Source of the DNA: Psococerastis gibbosa
Lineage: Eukaryota > Arthropoda > Insecta > Psocodea > Psocidae
NCBI GenBank assembly: GCA_963971405.1
Contig: OZ020484.1
Coordinates: forward strand, 28,914,770 to 28,978,769
DNA length: 64,000 nucleotides
Direction: 5' to 3'
The notes below the pieces were generated by a model. That model worked only from the letters and a program-made list of their open reading frames with translations. It did not search any database and had not been told where the DNA came from. A program made the position numbers and the translations under genes. Below, piece by piece: positions 14,371-27,812 of this stretch. Every line of letters starts with the position of its first letter. The first letter of the stretch is position 1.

Positions 14371-15625
14371 GGCATTTAAAGATGAAGAAGACTATTCGAC
14401 AAGCCGAGAATTTAATCAAAATTCTGAAAATACCGGTATGTAATGTGACAAGAATGAAAAATCTCTGTTTATCTCAAAAGCTACTAAAAACAATATAACA
14501 TATGGCAAAAAGCTCACTAATGATTCAACAACTCCTAATTTTCGGAAGTACATATTTGGCCTTAATCCAGGAAGAGGACGACTAGAACTACCCGAATAAC
14601 ACACTAAGTGGAATTAAAAACACATCAATGGCGAATAACCTCAACTCGAGCAATTTATAACAGCTACCCTCTCAATTTTTAATAATAGGATTATCGTCTA
14701 ATAGTGTTATTCCCCGAGATTTCTTCTTGTTTACAGCGCCATTTCATGAATGAAAATAGCGATTTCTGTTTTTCATAAAAATAACATAAAAGGCAAAGAA
14801 TTGTTATCAGTTTTCAAAGAAATCATGATAGCGGACTGGAAATTATATTGAAGTAAAAATTATGCTCGTGAATTTTTCGCTCCCTGTGAGAGCAGATATT
14901 TTTGCGTTTCATGAAGATAAAACGAAAGGTTCAACATTAGTTTTCAAATTATTTTGTTTTCACAGAATTACTACGAACTGTATTTTCCTCTGTTTTACTC
15001 AAAGGCAATGCTTGTACATGGAAATCAATTAGTCGCAGAGAACAATATTCTGCAGAAATAAATATTATATATATATATAAATACTGTAGGTCCAAGCTCC
15101 GGCCCCTATACTGGTTAATTGGATGATAATTAAAACTGTTTAATGAGGAAAAATCACATCACAGTCGCAGGCCTACTATGCCGATGGTGAATAACCTATT
15201 CAAAAGTAAGCAGAACAATTTATAGTAGCACTTTACCTATATATTCCAAGATTTGCTTGTTTACATTTTTTAATCCCACAATTAATTATTATTTAAACGG
15301 TATGCTAGGCTCGCAGGCATATTATGGGGAATAATAACTTATTATGGGGTAGAAAATTAAACAATTTTGAGTCGCACTTTCCATTCTAAATTTTGTATTC
15401 AAATTTTTAACCACAGATTTAACACATTCATACTAAGAGATTTCATTTTGTGGGAAGCCGAAGCTTTTTGAGACCATTGATGTATTGTTTTTATTAATAA
15501 ATAAATATATATATATATATATTTAATTTTTTTCTTCTTCTTCGACCGGTACTCTCCTGCACCGAAGGAATATATTTCAAAATAAGTTATAAATTATATC
15601 ATTGTAATACAAAAATAAATTTTTT

Positions 15626-15780
15626 TTTCCCCAGCCGGTACCCCCAGCACTGGGAGCATTTATTATAAAGAATACAATACAATAATGTAGTAATATTTTT
15701 ACCGGAATACTGCATGTAAGCCCCATAACGGAGGCTTGTGGCAGGATTCGTCAAAAGGCTAATAATAATACTAATGTAAT
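15626..15780 (+). repeat. Interspersed repeat C, copy 1
   Basis: CCCCAGCCGGTACCCCCAGC, ACTGGGAGCATTTA, TTTTTACCGGAATACTGCAT and GGAGGCTTGTGGCAGGATTC recur in order at 36229-36385. Confidence 0.75.
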
Positions 15781-16224
15781 ATGGAACATTTTTTATTGCA
15801 GAGCATGGCGGGTCCTAATCTCCTCAACTCATGGGCTGTGAGCGCGAATGACGCACCATGTGCACTGGGGGGGGGGGGAGGGGCAATTGCTCTAAAGCAC
15901 GTTGGTAGGACCGGTCGTGAATCTCGATAATTTCCCAAACCACATTTTGGATTAAACAAGTTAAGGAAGGCAGGAAAGTTGGCTCGCACGTTGCCTAGAG
16001 CGCTAATCCCGACAATACAAAGTTGTGGAAGGAACTGTCAGTTTGACAATAGTCAGTCACCGATTCCCTGTTGACCTTTTGCTGAAGTTACGTTCGCGAA
16101 CGCCCCAGAGGTGATTACTGAAAGGACCAAGTCGAGGGAAATCATTGGTTATCTACCTGAGTTATTGTGCTGTGTTTCCCATGAGTCACCAACGTTTTTC
16201 CTGTTGTTCCTTACAGTTATCTCC

Positions 16225-16416
16225 GGATACTTTGCTACCGTGCTATAAGAAAGAAGGCCGCAACTTCCGCAATTTCGGAAAAACATGTCCACTCTGCCAG
16301 AGAGCGAGGATGGACCACTTGACAAACTGCCCACAGCTCCAGAACAACACGACTGCTGGTAGATACTGGGAGGCTCGGCGTCGGATAGCTGAGCAGCCAA
16401 GGACGGCCGTTGGATA
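16225..16416 (+). mobile_element. Possible retroelement ORF tail
   Basis: The frame carries CPLCQRARMDHLTNCPQLQ followed by YWEARRRIAEQPRTAVG and a stop. A C-x2-C-x(n)-D-H-x3-C-P block near the end of an ORF, then a W-x-A-R-R tail, resembles C-termini of some non-LTR elements. Not enough is left to place it. Confidence 0.4.
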
Positions 16417-17907
16417 AATTAATGTACAAGTAAGAAGTACGATTTTGGAAAAAATCTGAAGGTAAAAAAAATGAATAATGGAAAAATCTGAAAAATGTAC
16501 AATCTTAGGCGGTGGGGACCTGGGTGCTAACAGTCAGCAAGAAGAGGACGTTTATTCAACAAAGAATGAGCGTATATTAAAAAGAGCAAGAAATCTTTAT
16601 ACTAACGGGTAGTAACGGGTTATCATTGCTTACAGTAAAGTATGAATGATCACTTTAACTCTGTACTTCTTTGTATAACGGTTTAGTAAATGGTTACGCG
16701 AACTATAATTTGGGATGCATTTTACTCACATTTTATCAAGACAGTAATGTGATGCCTGGAAAAACCTGGTACCGCAAAAGTGCCCGTTAGGTCACTTGTA
16801 GGGTAATTAGGCCTCTGTAATATATTGCAACAAAGGACGCAGCAAAAAACCTTAATGAAAACTTTAACTCCACAGAAAGAGGCGAAAAAGATGACTAGCA
16901 AACGTAAACATCGTTAAATTAAACATATTTTACTACAATTTCAACATCAAAAGCAATTGTTGAACCCCACGAGAATTTACAGGAAATAAAAAAATTAAAG
17001 CATATGGAAAACCCATATAAAATCCCTCCATCATCCGAGCTGTTAATCAAACACATCAAGCTAAGCCTCACAACCCACACAATAGTAACGTATAAATATC
17101 GATTAACAAAATCTAGCACATCCGCACATCATCATCGAGTTGTAATGAAAGGATTCGTCAGGAGTAAAAAAGAATAAATTTTGTAAAGTATAATCGGATA
17201 CATGTGTCCCTAATTGGAGATTGGGGAAAATCCCCCGGTTCTCCAAGCCATATCCCCCCCCCCCCACACTCCCAAATGGGGTTAGAAACAAATGGTAGCT
17301 TGTTCCCTCCAGGCAATCGCTTTATTTCGCTGATCGCCGAACTAGAACATGTACAGGTTTAGAGGTCTGGCATCTCTCCGAAGTAATTTGTACGGTGCAA
17401 ATAATACTAGTGGGAAAAGCTGCAACCGCTGTGACCACAGGATCAGTTTTATATTTAGGTACCGATGCATTTATTCTCTGAAACTCCAGAAACGTTAATT
17501 GATGAGGATATAGCATTGGTAATACTGCATTATTACAGCCCACATTCTGGCTGAAATTGAATAAATGGAACAGCGGGGATGGTGGGATATAGAGACAAAG
17601 GCGTCAATAGGATTCAAAAAGGAAACTAGGCCACAACATATAACATATCCAACAGAATAAGCAGAGGGATAAAACAGATTCTGACAGTAGCGTTAAATTG
17701 AGAGCTACGCCCAACAAAAGCTGGGATTTCTACTCTTAGCTATGTGACTTGAGACTTGTGCGAATGTGAGACTTAATGTACAGGCGAGCGCCTATAGTAG
17801 GCACAGAATAGAAAGAGTTTCTTCCGCGACAACAATTCCGTAAGGACTCAGCAGTGAACAATAGTCTCCTTCCAAAGCTTATTTTCAATGTTCTGTTTTT
17901 TTTTTAG

Positions 17908-18785
17908 AAAGAAACTTCACGAACAGAGATGTTCAGGCTAGAGGAAGCCTATTTGACATTTCGTCATTTCGTTTTTAACCTGCCAAAGAAATAATGGACA
18001 ACTGGTTTTACTGATCTACATTCTACACTGATGCCCAGTAAAAATAATCAAATAGGTAGATCAGTTATTTTTAATGTTTCTCATGTACAATATCAAATAA
18101 TTTAATTTATTTATACTGTGGATCATTAGTATTATCTTTAAATATCTATAGTAGTAGTAGTTGTCCCCAAAATTCCACATGTCACAAAAAATCATTCATG
18201 GAAGAACTTCACAAACAGAGATGTTCAGGCTAGAGGAAGCCTATTTGACATTTCGTCATTTCGTTTTTAACCTGCCAAAGAAATAATGGACAACTGGTTT
18301 TACTGATCTACATTCTACACTGATGCCCAGTAAAAATAATCAAATAGGTAGATCAGTTATTTTTAATGTTTCTCATGTACAATATCAAATAATTTAATTT
18401 ATTTATACTGTGGATCATTAGTATTATCTTTAAATATCTATAGTAGTAGTAGTTGTCCCCAAAATTCCACATGTCACAAAAAATCATTCATGGAAGAACT
18501 TCACAAACAGAGATGTTCAGGCTAGAGGAAGCATATTTGCCATTTCGTCTTTTTTAATCTGCCAAAGAAATAATGGACAACTGGTTTTACTGATCTACAT
18601 TCTACACTGATGCCCAGTAAAAATAATCAAATAGGTAGGCCAGTTAGTTTTAATTTTTTCCCATGTACAATATCAAATAATTTAATTTGTTTATACTGTG
18701 GATCATTATCATTCAATATCTATAGTAGTAGTTGTTCCCAAAATTCCACATGTCACAAAAATCCATTAATGGAAGAACGGGTTTA
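17908..18785. repeat. 292-bp satellite, three tandem units
   Basis: Unit starts near ACTTCACAAACAGAGATGTT at 17916, 18208 and 18500, a period of exactly 292 bp for the first two spacings. Units 1 and 2 are almost identical; unit 3 has small deletions and about 10 substitutions. No ORF. It lies left of the tomosyn exon at 19576, hence probably in a tomosyn intron. Confidence 0.9.
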
Positions 18786-19575
18786 CCCATAGGCCAGAGT
18801 AAGTACTACGAGTAGTAAAATAGCTGAGAAAATTACAACATCATCTCTAAACTCTGAAACTTTATGAAAACTCCATGCAAACTTTCGCCTCTCGTCATAT
18901 TTTGTTTATTTTATTCACTGTCGTATGTTGGCTCCAGTTTTTAATATTGCAAAATACAGTTGAAACCACAGAAATAGGAGGCAGGAGAAAGTGCCATTTA
19001 AACCGAAAAACACTCCAATCACATTTGCATAAATAGTTAAAAGAGTTCACTAGACAGGGCTGTCCACGTCACCCCCCCCCCCTGATATTTCAGTTATTAT
19101 GGGAAATGTTTGAGATGAGATAAAACTAAGACGCTTGTGAAAGATATCTTAGTGGCGCAAATGACAAAAATAAACTTTCGAAATAATTGAGGCTTAAGTT
19201 TGAAATTCAATTGAAAATGTACAGATATAGTGCCTATTTTCCATGTATTCTAGCATTGTTATGATGACTTCTAAGATAAAGAAGAGCATGAGTAACAACA
19301 TAGTCACTTGCACCAATGGCACCTCTTGGCGCTTTAACTAAAGTTGTTGTAAATTCAAAAATGATTTATGGCGGGAACGAATCTAAGCCAACCAATCAGA
19401 GCGAGAACTCTCTTTAAGTTAATTATGGGCGCTATAATTGGGTATTGATCCCCCCAATCACAGCAGGTAATTCTATAGGAAAGTTGCCCATTAAAACAAT
19501 TCACTGACAATTTTAGCCAAGTTGTTACGAAACAACAGTAGTTTAAAATATACTAGTAGATTTATGACAACTTAC
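18786..19575. other. Probable tomosyn intron sequence
   Basis: Lies just downstream (minus strand) of the tomosyn donor site. A C-run near 19072; nothing else. Confidence 0.5.
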
Positions 19576-19710
19576 GGCTCGATGGCTTTGTTCCAGTTGA
19601 TGATGTACCCTGACAGGACAAAGCTCTCGATGTTGACGACGTGTATGTTGCCCCTCTCCGTGCCCACGTAGAACCATTTGCTTTGGAACGGAAGGAACGT
19701 ACATGTGATT
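19576..19710 (-). CDS. Tomosyn (syntaxin-binding protein 5) internal exon
   Basis: Reading the minus strand, an AG acceptor precedes AATCACATGTACG and a GTAAGT donor follows GAGCC. The 135-bp exon reads ITCTFLPFQSKWFYVGTERG and continues through a strand to SGYIINWNKAIE, matching the tomosyn/STXBP5 WD40 propeller (pattern LP-x-QSKW-x-YVGTERGNIH-x-V). Tomosyn binds syntaxin and SNAP25 and restrains vesicle fusion. The exon takes up the two-base remainder of the exon at 28952-29129 and rebuilds a Lys codon, so phase agrees across an intron of about 9.2 kb. Downstream exons must lie left of 19576, but I did not find the next one with confidence. Confidence 0.9.
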
Positions 19711-20078
19711 CTGGAATAAGAGACCAGTAGTTGAAAAACAACATCAAGAGGATTATCTCACGGAACAACAGTGGTGACGTAATTTCCGGCACGTCTTCGC
19801 TCATCTGTCTCATATCCGTTTTCCCCGACTCTTCCGACTATTTTACAATTAAAACTAGTCTGGACGAGAAATGCAGCACACATGCATCCTATAGAATTTA
19901 TCAAAATTGTACAACTTATTTCAACTATTTCTCTCATAAATTATTAAATTTCAATTTAGTTTTTAAACTTCAGTGAATTGTCGCCATGGGCAATTATTTA
20001 GCTCACTGAAAATCCGACAGGGGCACTGTAAAGCTGGCCATTCACGAGGGCTCCAAACGGACTTGCGCCAAGCCAAAT

Positions 20079-20290
20079 GGCGCGTCCTGTTCCATTTGGC
20101 GTTAGCGCCATTTCGAGAGGTCATCACGACTACGCTGAACCAGTCGCTCCAAATCTTTAAAATTGTACAGTGTAAAAGTACCTCTTCCATATCGTCACAC
20201 TGTACAATTTCAAAGATATGGAGCGACTGGTTCAGCATAGTCGTGATGACCCCTCTAAATGGCGCTGACGCCAAATGTTACAGGACGCGT
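20079..20290. mobile_element. Foldback/MITE-like hairpin element
   Basis: Two arms of about 90 bp in inverted orientation (20079-20169 and 20201-20290), sharing GCGTCCTGT, CCATTTGGCG, GGTCATCACGACTA and GAACCAGTCGCTCC with few mismatches, around a 30-bp spacer. No coding capacity; overlapping frames simply read through the hairpin. Confidence 0.8.
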
Positions 20291-20394
20291 CAAAACAGCA
20301 ACCTGGGGTTCAGAAAACTGTTAAGCTTCAGGTCATGTGTGCTACACCCGAAGGGTAAAATGAACTCAGAACATGTAGCGTAGACTTCGACATA

Positions 20395-20515
20395 TTATCG
20401 AAGGGCAGATGGTTCGAGTCACACGTTTGCCAGATTTCCTGGCCATGCGTTAGCCGATCAAGCGCAACGCAATGATTGCAAAGCAGGCGATCTCTGACTA
20501 ATCCAACAGAGGTTA
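20395..20515 (+). mobile_element. SINE fragment
   Basis: GGTTCGAGTCACACG (B box), then CCTGGCCATGCGTTAG and GCAAAGCAGGCGATC, matching the body order of the copy at 58875. Confidence 0.5.
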
Positions 20516-23500
20516 AACGAGAACGTTGCAGACCTATTACCCTAATATTTTCATCTAGTAGAATTTTTTTTTAATTTTTAATGTAGCATTGTATGATATT
20601 GATACATGATATAATACATACAATACAATATCTACTCAGGACATTATAACTGAAAAGGAAAAACTCTGTCCCACGATACGGGTCATTGTTGGGCCACTTA
20701 ACTAGGAAGGCATAGACACGTGTTTTGTCCAGTTTATTCCCTATTATCGGATATATTTTTAATTTTGACCTATGGTCAAACATGTGACTATATTTTAAAA
20801 TAGGCCAAATCCTTTTGAGTCAGCCTTTGGTTGAGAAATTAATAAACAATTATGTAGATGATACATTTGTCAGAGAGTCCAAGATGAAGGTATTGCTGAC
20901 TGTGCCTGAAATCCGTAAGATAACACTTCTCCCCGAAATAAGGCCCCTACCAATTCGTAATCACCCTCGGCATTACGGATTCCATTAGAAATAGAGTATC
21001 TGGGCTTTGTATAACATAGAGGCCAGGTAAGACAGGGATTAAACTGCCTCCAGCAGGATGTCTAAAGCTCTGTTGGAGGTTGATGAGAAATATTAATTGA
21101 AAATCCATAGCAAACATTTAGAAAATTGCGTCAAATTTAGTTAATAGGGAGCAGTGGGACGGAAAATCGAGTTTAGAGGTGATAAATCACGTATTTAATA
21201 TAAAATGCAGCATAGTGAGCATCGCGATAGCTAATTTCGAAGGTTTTTATATTCCTCTTCATAAGATTATCGAATTTCAAACTTTCCCTTTCACGGGTCA
21301 ATCTTATAATAAACTTATATGATGTAAAAAATCATATCTGATGCTTCATGCTAAATTGTGCCTCACCTTATTGGTCACATTATTCGACATGAAATTAGAT
21401 ATAGTTTAGGTTTCTATGTATTCATGTAGGAGTACAGGACTGTACAATGCGTATGCACTTAAACCTTGTATACCCCATATAAAGAGTATTCTTCAAGACC
21501 TATTTCAGTGGGCTTCGGCAGGTTCTTGCAGGAAGTCGACTCATTTTGGGTTGCACCTTTCTTGGCTCATTTAACTGAACTCAGTCTTATTTTTGCTGCA
21601 CTGTGGCGTGACCACAGCGTAGCCGCCAAACAACCGTCAATAGACCAACAAGTGTTTCAGGTCTGACACGTACGTTGTCCTTAGACATCAGTCATCAGGA
21701 ATATCTACCCTCATCTGTTTTTTTTTTAACTTTGAATTAGAATATCGGTTGAGTGTCAGAATCACGTTCATAACCGGTTAAAAAAACTTTACAGAAGAAA
21801 ATTCGCATCCTCTTCAATCATCTGAGTGTTGTGCGTAACGCCTCTCACTAAAAGCATCGAAAGAAAGGCCCGCTCAGATCAATTCAAATTCTAATTATTA
21901 CATGCCATGTTATACGTTTATCAAACTCAAATAGCGAATGAGGGTAGATATTGTTAATACCGCTTCTCAGACTATGATCTTCGGTTTAATGTTCGAGATG
22001 CAGATAAAGCTATAAAAAAATAACAGTGGGAGTAACAAAACTAAAATAAAAGAAAACTTGTATTCAATTAGCACGCCCCAGAGAAAAATGGTTGAAAATA
22101 GAAAACCACAGCGATAGTTACCAACTCTTAATTTATAAGTCTATTAAATTGGACAATTTAATCCAATTTACCACCAGCTCCACTATTGTAGAAAAACAAC
22201 TTAACTGTACATAAAAAAATATAAGAGAAGGGTCAGATCGGCATTGCATTCTCATCCAATTATGTTACACAAAATGATGCCATTCAACTCTTCGTTTTAA
22301 CCTCAACGCTCTTGAAAAAGCGAGGGATTTTAAATGCAACGTTGAGATCTTTATGGCGGTTAACGATACCAGAGAAAAATCATTATCACATTACAGGGGC
22401 GAATTCGACTAAAGGGAACTTCATTTTACGCTCCTGAGTGGATAAAATATTGAACTGTGTGAAATACAATATTATACTAAATAAAAGTACATTGTATTTC
22501 AGAGATGTAATGTATGTATGTAATACAGTTGGGTTAATATTGTATTATAAGGTTCAAAATTACAAAATTTTCCTTATTTCCTACAGTAGTTATACCTATT
22601 ATAAAAGGTAATGTGTCGTCCGTAGCTGCAAAGCTATGAAAGTGGTCACATGAAAAATTCATAAAAATGCAAGCTTTTGAAGAAGATTTACATTTTCTCA
22701 TCTGAAATATGAGCCCCAAAAGCCCCGATAAAGTGCATTAAACCGATGTTTTAGAACAGTTGTAAATCAGTCGCGCGAAACAGACTGCTTTATGAGGAAG
22801 CTTGAATTTTTATAAATTTTGCATCTGACCACGTATGTATGTATGTGGCTGTTGGAACAAGAAATTAATTAATTTCAACAAAGACATGCGGCCATTCCTA
22901 GTCAACAATATAATTGGAAATCGTTCCCTTAGTTCGAAATAAAACAGTGGGAACCGTGCGAGCGTAATGGAGTCAAAACAACTAATTACAGGACGTAGGG
23001 GGTCTCTCTTAGGTAATGGCCCTTGGCAAAAACTTACAACTATATTTACGTCATTTGAGGCAAGACATTCATGGGCAATCTTCATTTCGTAAATATCTTT
23101 AGAAACAATGTAAAAAGTTTCCAATTCCCATTAATCAGCCTATTAAATCGTTTCGAAAAACACAGTCCTTTTTATGGTTTACTGTTTTTATGTAGAATCG
23201 TGCTTAACAACCGTCGTAAAACTGCTAATATTGCAGATACGATAAAAGGTTGTTAAATTGCGAAAAGGGCAACTGTTTATAGACGTGAACAGAGATTGCA
23301 TAAAATGTGGAACGCTTCCTGGGCGACTATGTAAATGTAGGGCACAGTTATGAAAATGCAGTAAAACAGAGATCATAAGCTTTAAGTTAAAATAAAATTG
23401 CCATTAAGTTATTGATATTTGTCTTTCGGGCCGTATATAGGGCCTGTATTGGACAATATTGAAACATATGCCATAAAATTGCCCACAACATCCGAACTTG

Positions 23501-23744
23501 ATGTGATTTTGCTTGGCGATTTTTTGAAATGTTGAAAATAACCCGATAATTAAATTAATGTAAAACAATTTAAGCTATAAGAAAGTCTGCATGTACTATA
23601 GAGCTTATAGTTAGTTGACTTTGGGTTACAACTCTTATAAACAATGAGATCAGCTATCAATTGTTTTTTCAAGTTAAAGGCCCCGAAAATAGTCAAGTTC
23701 TGTCCTCCTGTGTTTAGGCTATGTGGCAATAAATAGCAATCAGA

Positions 23745-23824
23745 AAATTAGAGGATTTATAAAAAACTGGACTTGATGGGATTCGAATCCCGCCAAGTCA
23801 AGCTTTTCTAAATCCTCTAATTTC
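23745..23824. repeat. Near-perfect 80-bp palindrome
   Basis: Centre GGGATTCGAATCCC at 23778-23791. Arms share AAATTAGAGGATTT, the A-rich stretch, CTTGA and GGGATTC with several mismatches. The centre looks like a tRNA T-arm (GGATTCGAATCC), so it may derive from a tRNA gene or SINE head in inverted duplication. Confidence 0.75.
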
Positions 23825-25639
23825 GGTTATAAAGAGGAGGTTACCCCTTCAGCCTAAGTTAGTTTAATACAATATATTGAATAAAGGCAATAGAAATCAG
23901 TAAAAATCCACAGAGTTCAAATTTATTCTCGATTAGTGGTAATTTAAGGTATTTACCACTAAATCTAGGGAGAATTTAACCTTTAGTGTTTGTGCTACGG
24001 TTGTTGGGAACTTTACTATTGAGAAGGTTTGACCGTAGCGAGTGCCAGACAAGCCCAGACTTTTTAACGATCGTATCCAAATGGCTTCAGATCCCATTGG
24101 TACTTGTTCCACTACAAGAACGCGAAAATGTAAACAACAGAAGGGTACAGAGGTGTGTCAATAAGTAATGGATTTATGAGAGATTAGCCCAGGTGCACAT
24201 CTGTCATGAATATGTGGTAATGTTCGCTATAATTACCTATGCAGGGGCTTACTTATCATCCCCCATCATTGATGTGAATGTGAAGCCGTGGGCTTTATAA
24301 CAAACACAGCATATTTTATGGGCTAACACAAAATGTGAATCGTGATAAGCTATGACCGCAGGGATGTTTTGAAGTTGAAATTGTTTGGTGGATTTAAACA
24401 CGTGCAGGATAACATAATATGGACATTTTAGACAGATTCCTCTTATACAGTACTTAATTTGAAACAGAGTTTTAAAAGATACTATTAGGGTATTAGGAAA
24501 CTTAATGGAGAGGAGGTTGGAAGTTAAGCAGCTGGTTGGGCTCACAGAATAGGAGAGCATAGGATACATAGGAGACTGGCCGAGGCGAGGCCACGAAAAT
24601 ATCCAACAGACAGGCAAGTCCATGAAGGTATGCAAGAAGTCTACTAACGAATCAAGTTTAAGCCGTGTACCAGAGGCTGGAATCGGCAGAAGAAGAGAAG
24701 ATATATGGAAAATTAATTATTTCATTATTTAATTTAAAAACTTAAAAAAATGAAACTAGGATAATGATTAAAAAAGAAGAAATCAACTCTGAATTTGGCG
24801 ACAAGAGGACCTATAATGAAAGTGCCTAATCTAATTGGGGGACCAGAATACTCCTCTGCCATTTAGGTCATCAAGTCTTCCCAGACATACAAAATTGCTT
24901 AAAATTATTTTTGCGTTTACAATAATACGGCTGAAAAAAAACAAAAATAAGCAAACAAAATAAACAGTCTAAAACCAAAAGATACAGAAAATTTAATAAT
25001 GGTTTTCCAAATCCTACTTAGAGAGTACAGACCCAATGTAGAATCGTTGTCCTTAGAGGCATCATGATTTACATATGGGCAAAGTCCTGTAGAACAATCA
25101 AATAACGAAAAGTTGTGTTATGACGTCACAGACTGAATAACTTTTACTGGTTTTAAACGATTCCTAATGTCTTTTGCAAAGTTCCAAGCAGTTGGTAATA
25201 TTATCTCTTATCCTTAAACTTACTGTAAGTGAAGCGCTCACATTTCTAATCGGATCTCTAGGTGCTGTTCCCATTCATTTACGCCCGCCATCTTGCAATA
25301 GGAATTATTATTTATTGCTTTGCAGCATCTGCTGTGCAAGCGGACTTGTTTTATTAACTATCTTCCCTCTAAACGAATAATAAGGTTTATAAATCGCACG
25401 AGCATCAATATATCAATATGAACTGGGGAAATTAGAAAATTACAAAGAACTTTTCTACAAATTGACAATATTTACTGTAATTGGGATTAGATGATGTCGA
25501 TTTAAGTTTCTGAATCTAAGACTGGCGTCATAGTGGATGTTGCAAAGTAATACATTTCTATAACGTGTAACGTATAAACGTATAACGTATTATATGCAAC
25601 ATGGTTGAAACTCATATTTTTTATTATCACATGACAGCC

Positions 25640-25895
25640 AAGGTGGCTGGGACCCGTTGTAAGGATGTCTGAAGAACGCATGCCACGAAAAATGTACAAA
25701 GCAAGCATGACGGGAAGACGACTGCCAGGACGGCCAAGAAACCGCTGGAAGGACGAGTTAGAGAATGACCTTCGCGAGTTGGGAGTCTCCAGATGGTGGA
25801 GCGTTGTGCAAAACCGAGAAGAATGGAGGAGTGTTGTCGAGCAGGCCAAAGCCCACCAAGGGCTGTAGAGCCGGAAGAAGAAGAAGAAGAAGACA
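25640..25895 (+). mobile_element. Non-LTR retrotransposon 3' end with GAA tail
   Basis: The frame 25665-25868 encodes EERMPRKMYKASMTGRRLPG then RPRNRWKDELENDLRELG and EEWRSVVEQAK, the typical C-terminal tail of a LINE reverse transcriptase ORF (H-x-x-RM, GRRxxGRPRxRW-x-D, D-R-x-x-W-R). It is followed at once by a stop and a (GAA)n tail. Only the 3' end is present, as in a 5'-truncated insertion. Confidence 0.75.
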
Positions 25896-26854
25896 TGACA
25901 GCCTTCTTTAGAGATTTCATTTAAGGTAAAGCAAATACTAATTGGTTTTTTATTATGACAGCTAAACATTGAAATCCCTGGCTGGGGGCAATTATTGAAT
26001 TAATCGCGTTTCTCATGGAGCAGATCCAAATTTAAAATATTTAACAAATGAAAAGCCTTGAAAATAACTGAAACTCTCCTTTGGGTTATTCAATTCTCAA
26101 TAGAACTAAGTAGTCGGTAAGGTTTTGATAAATTGCTTGAAATGATACTACAGAAAAATAACTAACTTGCAGGAGGTCTGCGGGCCACTCTGTTGTGTTT
26201 TGCAAGGTAGTCTCCTTTACACCATAATGGAACTCACCATTGAGAGCACCAATGCCATCGGGCTGACCAATGAAGATGGACAGACTAAAGAAGAAGAAGC
26301 GAAGTAGTTGCGTTGATGCAACTGAAAAATTGCATGAGTCCACAGAGACGTTTATACCCCACCAAAAACTGTTGAAAACCACCATATAACAGACAGTGAA
26401 TTGCAGTTTATGTGAAATCCAAAAACCCTTTTGCCCACACAACTTCTAACAGCAGGCCATTTCAAAATATGGCTTCCTTTATGTCACCACAAACGTTGCG
26501 GAAGGGATGATCCAAGGATTGGGGCTAAACGACGTTTTTGTTACCGTTAAATGTTTCCCTTTCCATTCTAAAAAAAAGGGGGAAAAACTTAACGAGATTT
26601 CTGACAAAAGGCTGATGAAAGTATTAGAGAAAAACAATGAGAGGCCATAACTATGAAGGATGAAAGGTGGATGAGAGGGCTGTTATCGCAGAATATAATA
26701 ATGGTCATGTACAAACCCAGTCTTCCTTTGCCTCGAAGGATTAGAGGAAAATTCGACATGAAAATGTTTAAAAAGAGCTTCTCATCCGTTTCTTTTGCAA
26801 GATTTTTGTTGCCCTTGTGGAGGCAGATAAAGGCTTTATTTATGCCATGAAACC

Positions 26855-26950
26855 CTTAGGTTCAAGCTCAGAGTAGATCACCTGGTAGAGAACCGCAGAA
26901 TAGGGTATTGAATCGTAAGGTTCGAGTTCGAGACTCGTGAGACAAGAAAG
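26855..26950 (+). mobile_element. tRNA-like SINE head
   Basis: AGTAGATCACCTGGTAGAGAACC (A-box-like) followed about 35 bp on by GGTTCGAGTTCGAGACTC (B-box-like). It is not a functional tRNA: no cloverleaf pairs well. Confidence 0.4.
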
Positions 26951-27644
26951 GAGCAATATTCCCGCAGGGCATGATGGGACGGTCCTCACAACCAAAAAGC
27001 TTACACTATCAGTTATATTGACAGATCACTTCCGGCAATACTTATGCCACATTGATAATATTCGAATATTCCAGAACATTGCAGTACAGTCCTTCGCTCC
27101 GCTGCTTACAAGACCACTAATATATTGCTGGTATCGAATTGTACTTCCAGTAAATAAATAGTTTTTTTTTCTTCAATTTTTCCAACGCCTGCCTTCAGCA
27201 TTTCTGATTTAAAACAACCCTGTCAGCCTGGCAGTGGGAGTGAGTCTGTTTATTAAACTGAGGCACCCTAGGGGCAGACTTCTCCACCTCATGGAGAAGG
27301 GAGTTGACTGACAGGACCTCCTGAGTATAGTGGATTCCGTACGACTTGGGAGACATTCTCAGGATTAATTTGGTGACCAGCACTCGACACGTTCTTAGAC
27401 AGCCTAAGCACGTTATCACAGCCCATCATGTTTCCCTGTCAAAGCTGTGCACACTACCAAGTTTGCTGCAGTTTTGAACAGGCTCTGTTTTGGTGTATTA
27501 AACTTACTATGCCGTTGGCAAATCAATCGTGAAAGAGCCGCATACAGCTAAGTAGTAAAGCAAGAAGAAGCTTTATCAGTCCTCAGACCCAAACCCTTTG
27601 TGGCCTTGTGGGCTAATGGGTTCTACTGCCAAATCGAGTTGTAC

Positions 27645-27812
27645 CAGGGACGGATCCATAGGGGGGCGGTCTCCCCCCCCCCCCCGGAGAAATAGCTTTA
27701 TACTAGATAGAATGGACTTTTGAAGGAAATTAGGAAACATTATTGCTCAAGTAAGGGAAACGCGATATTTTTCAGGCCCCCCCCCCGAAAACTTTTTCTG
27801 AAACCGTCCCTG
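27645..27812. mobile_element. hAT-type MITE, 168 bp
   Basis: Begins CAGGGACGG and ends CCGTCCCTG, a perfect 9-bp terminal inverted repeat. The 8-bp target duplication AGTTGTAC is present at 27637-27644 and 27813-27820. CAGGG ends with 8-bp duplications are established for hAT elements. Interior holds poly-C runs and no ORF. Confidence 0.85.

Larger units (their letters stand above)
12191..17907. other. Host DNA with scattered retroelement remnants
   Basis: Apart from repeat D, the LINE remnants and repeat C listed separately, only AT-rich sequence and TA microsatellites (15066, 15506) are seen. Confidence 0.5.

Noticed and set aside
19973..20383. 136-codon frame and its antisense partner
   Set aside because: Both read through an inverted repeat, which makes mirrored frames; no protein family pattern.
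26855..26950. Functional tRNA
   Set aside because: A- and B-box-like motifs are present but stems do not pair; treated as a SINE head.
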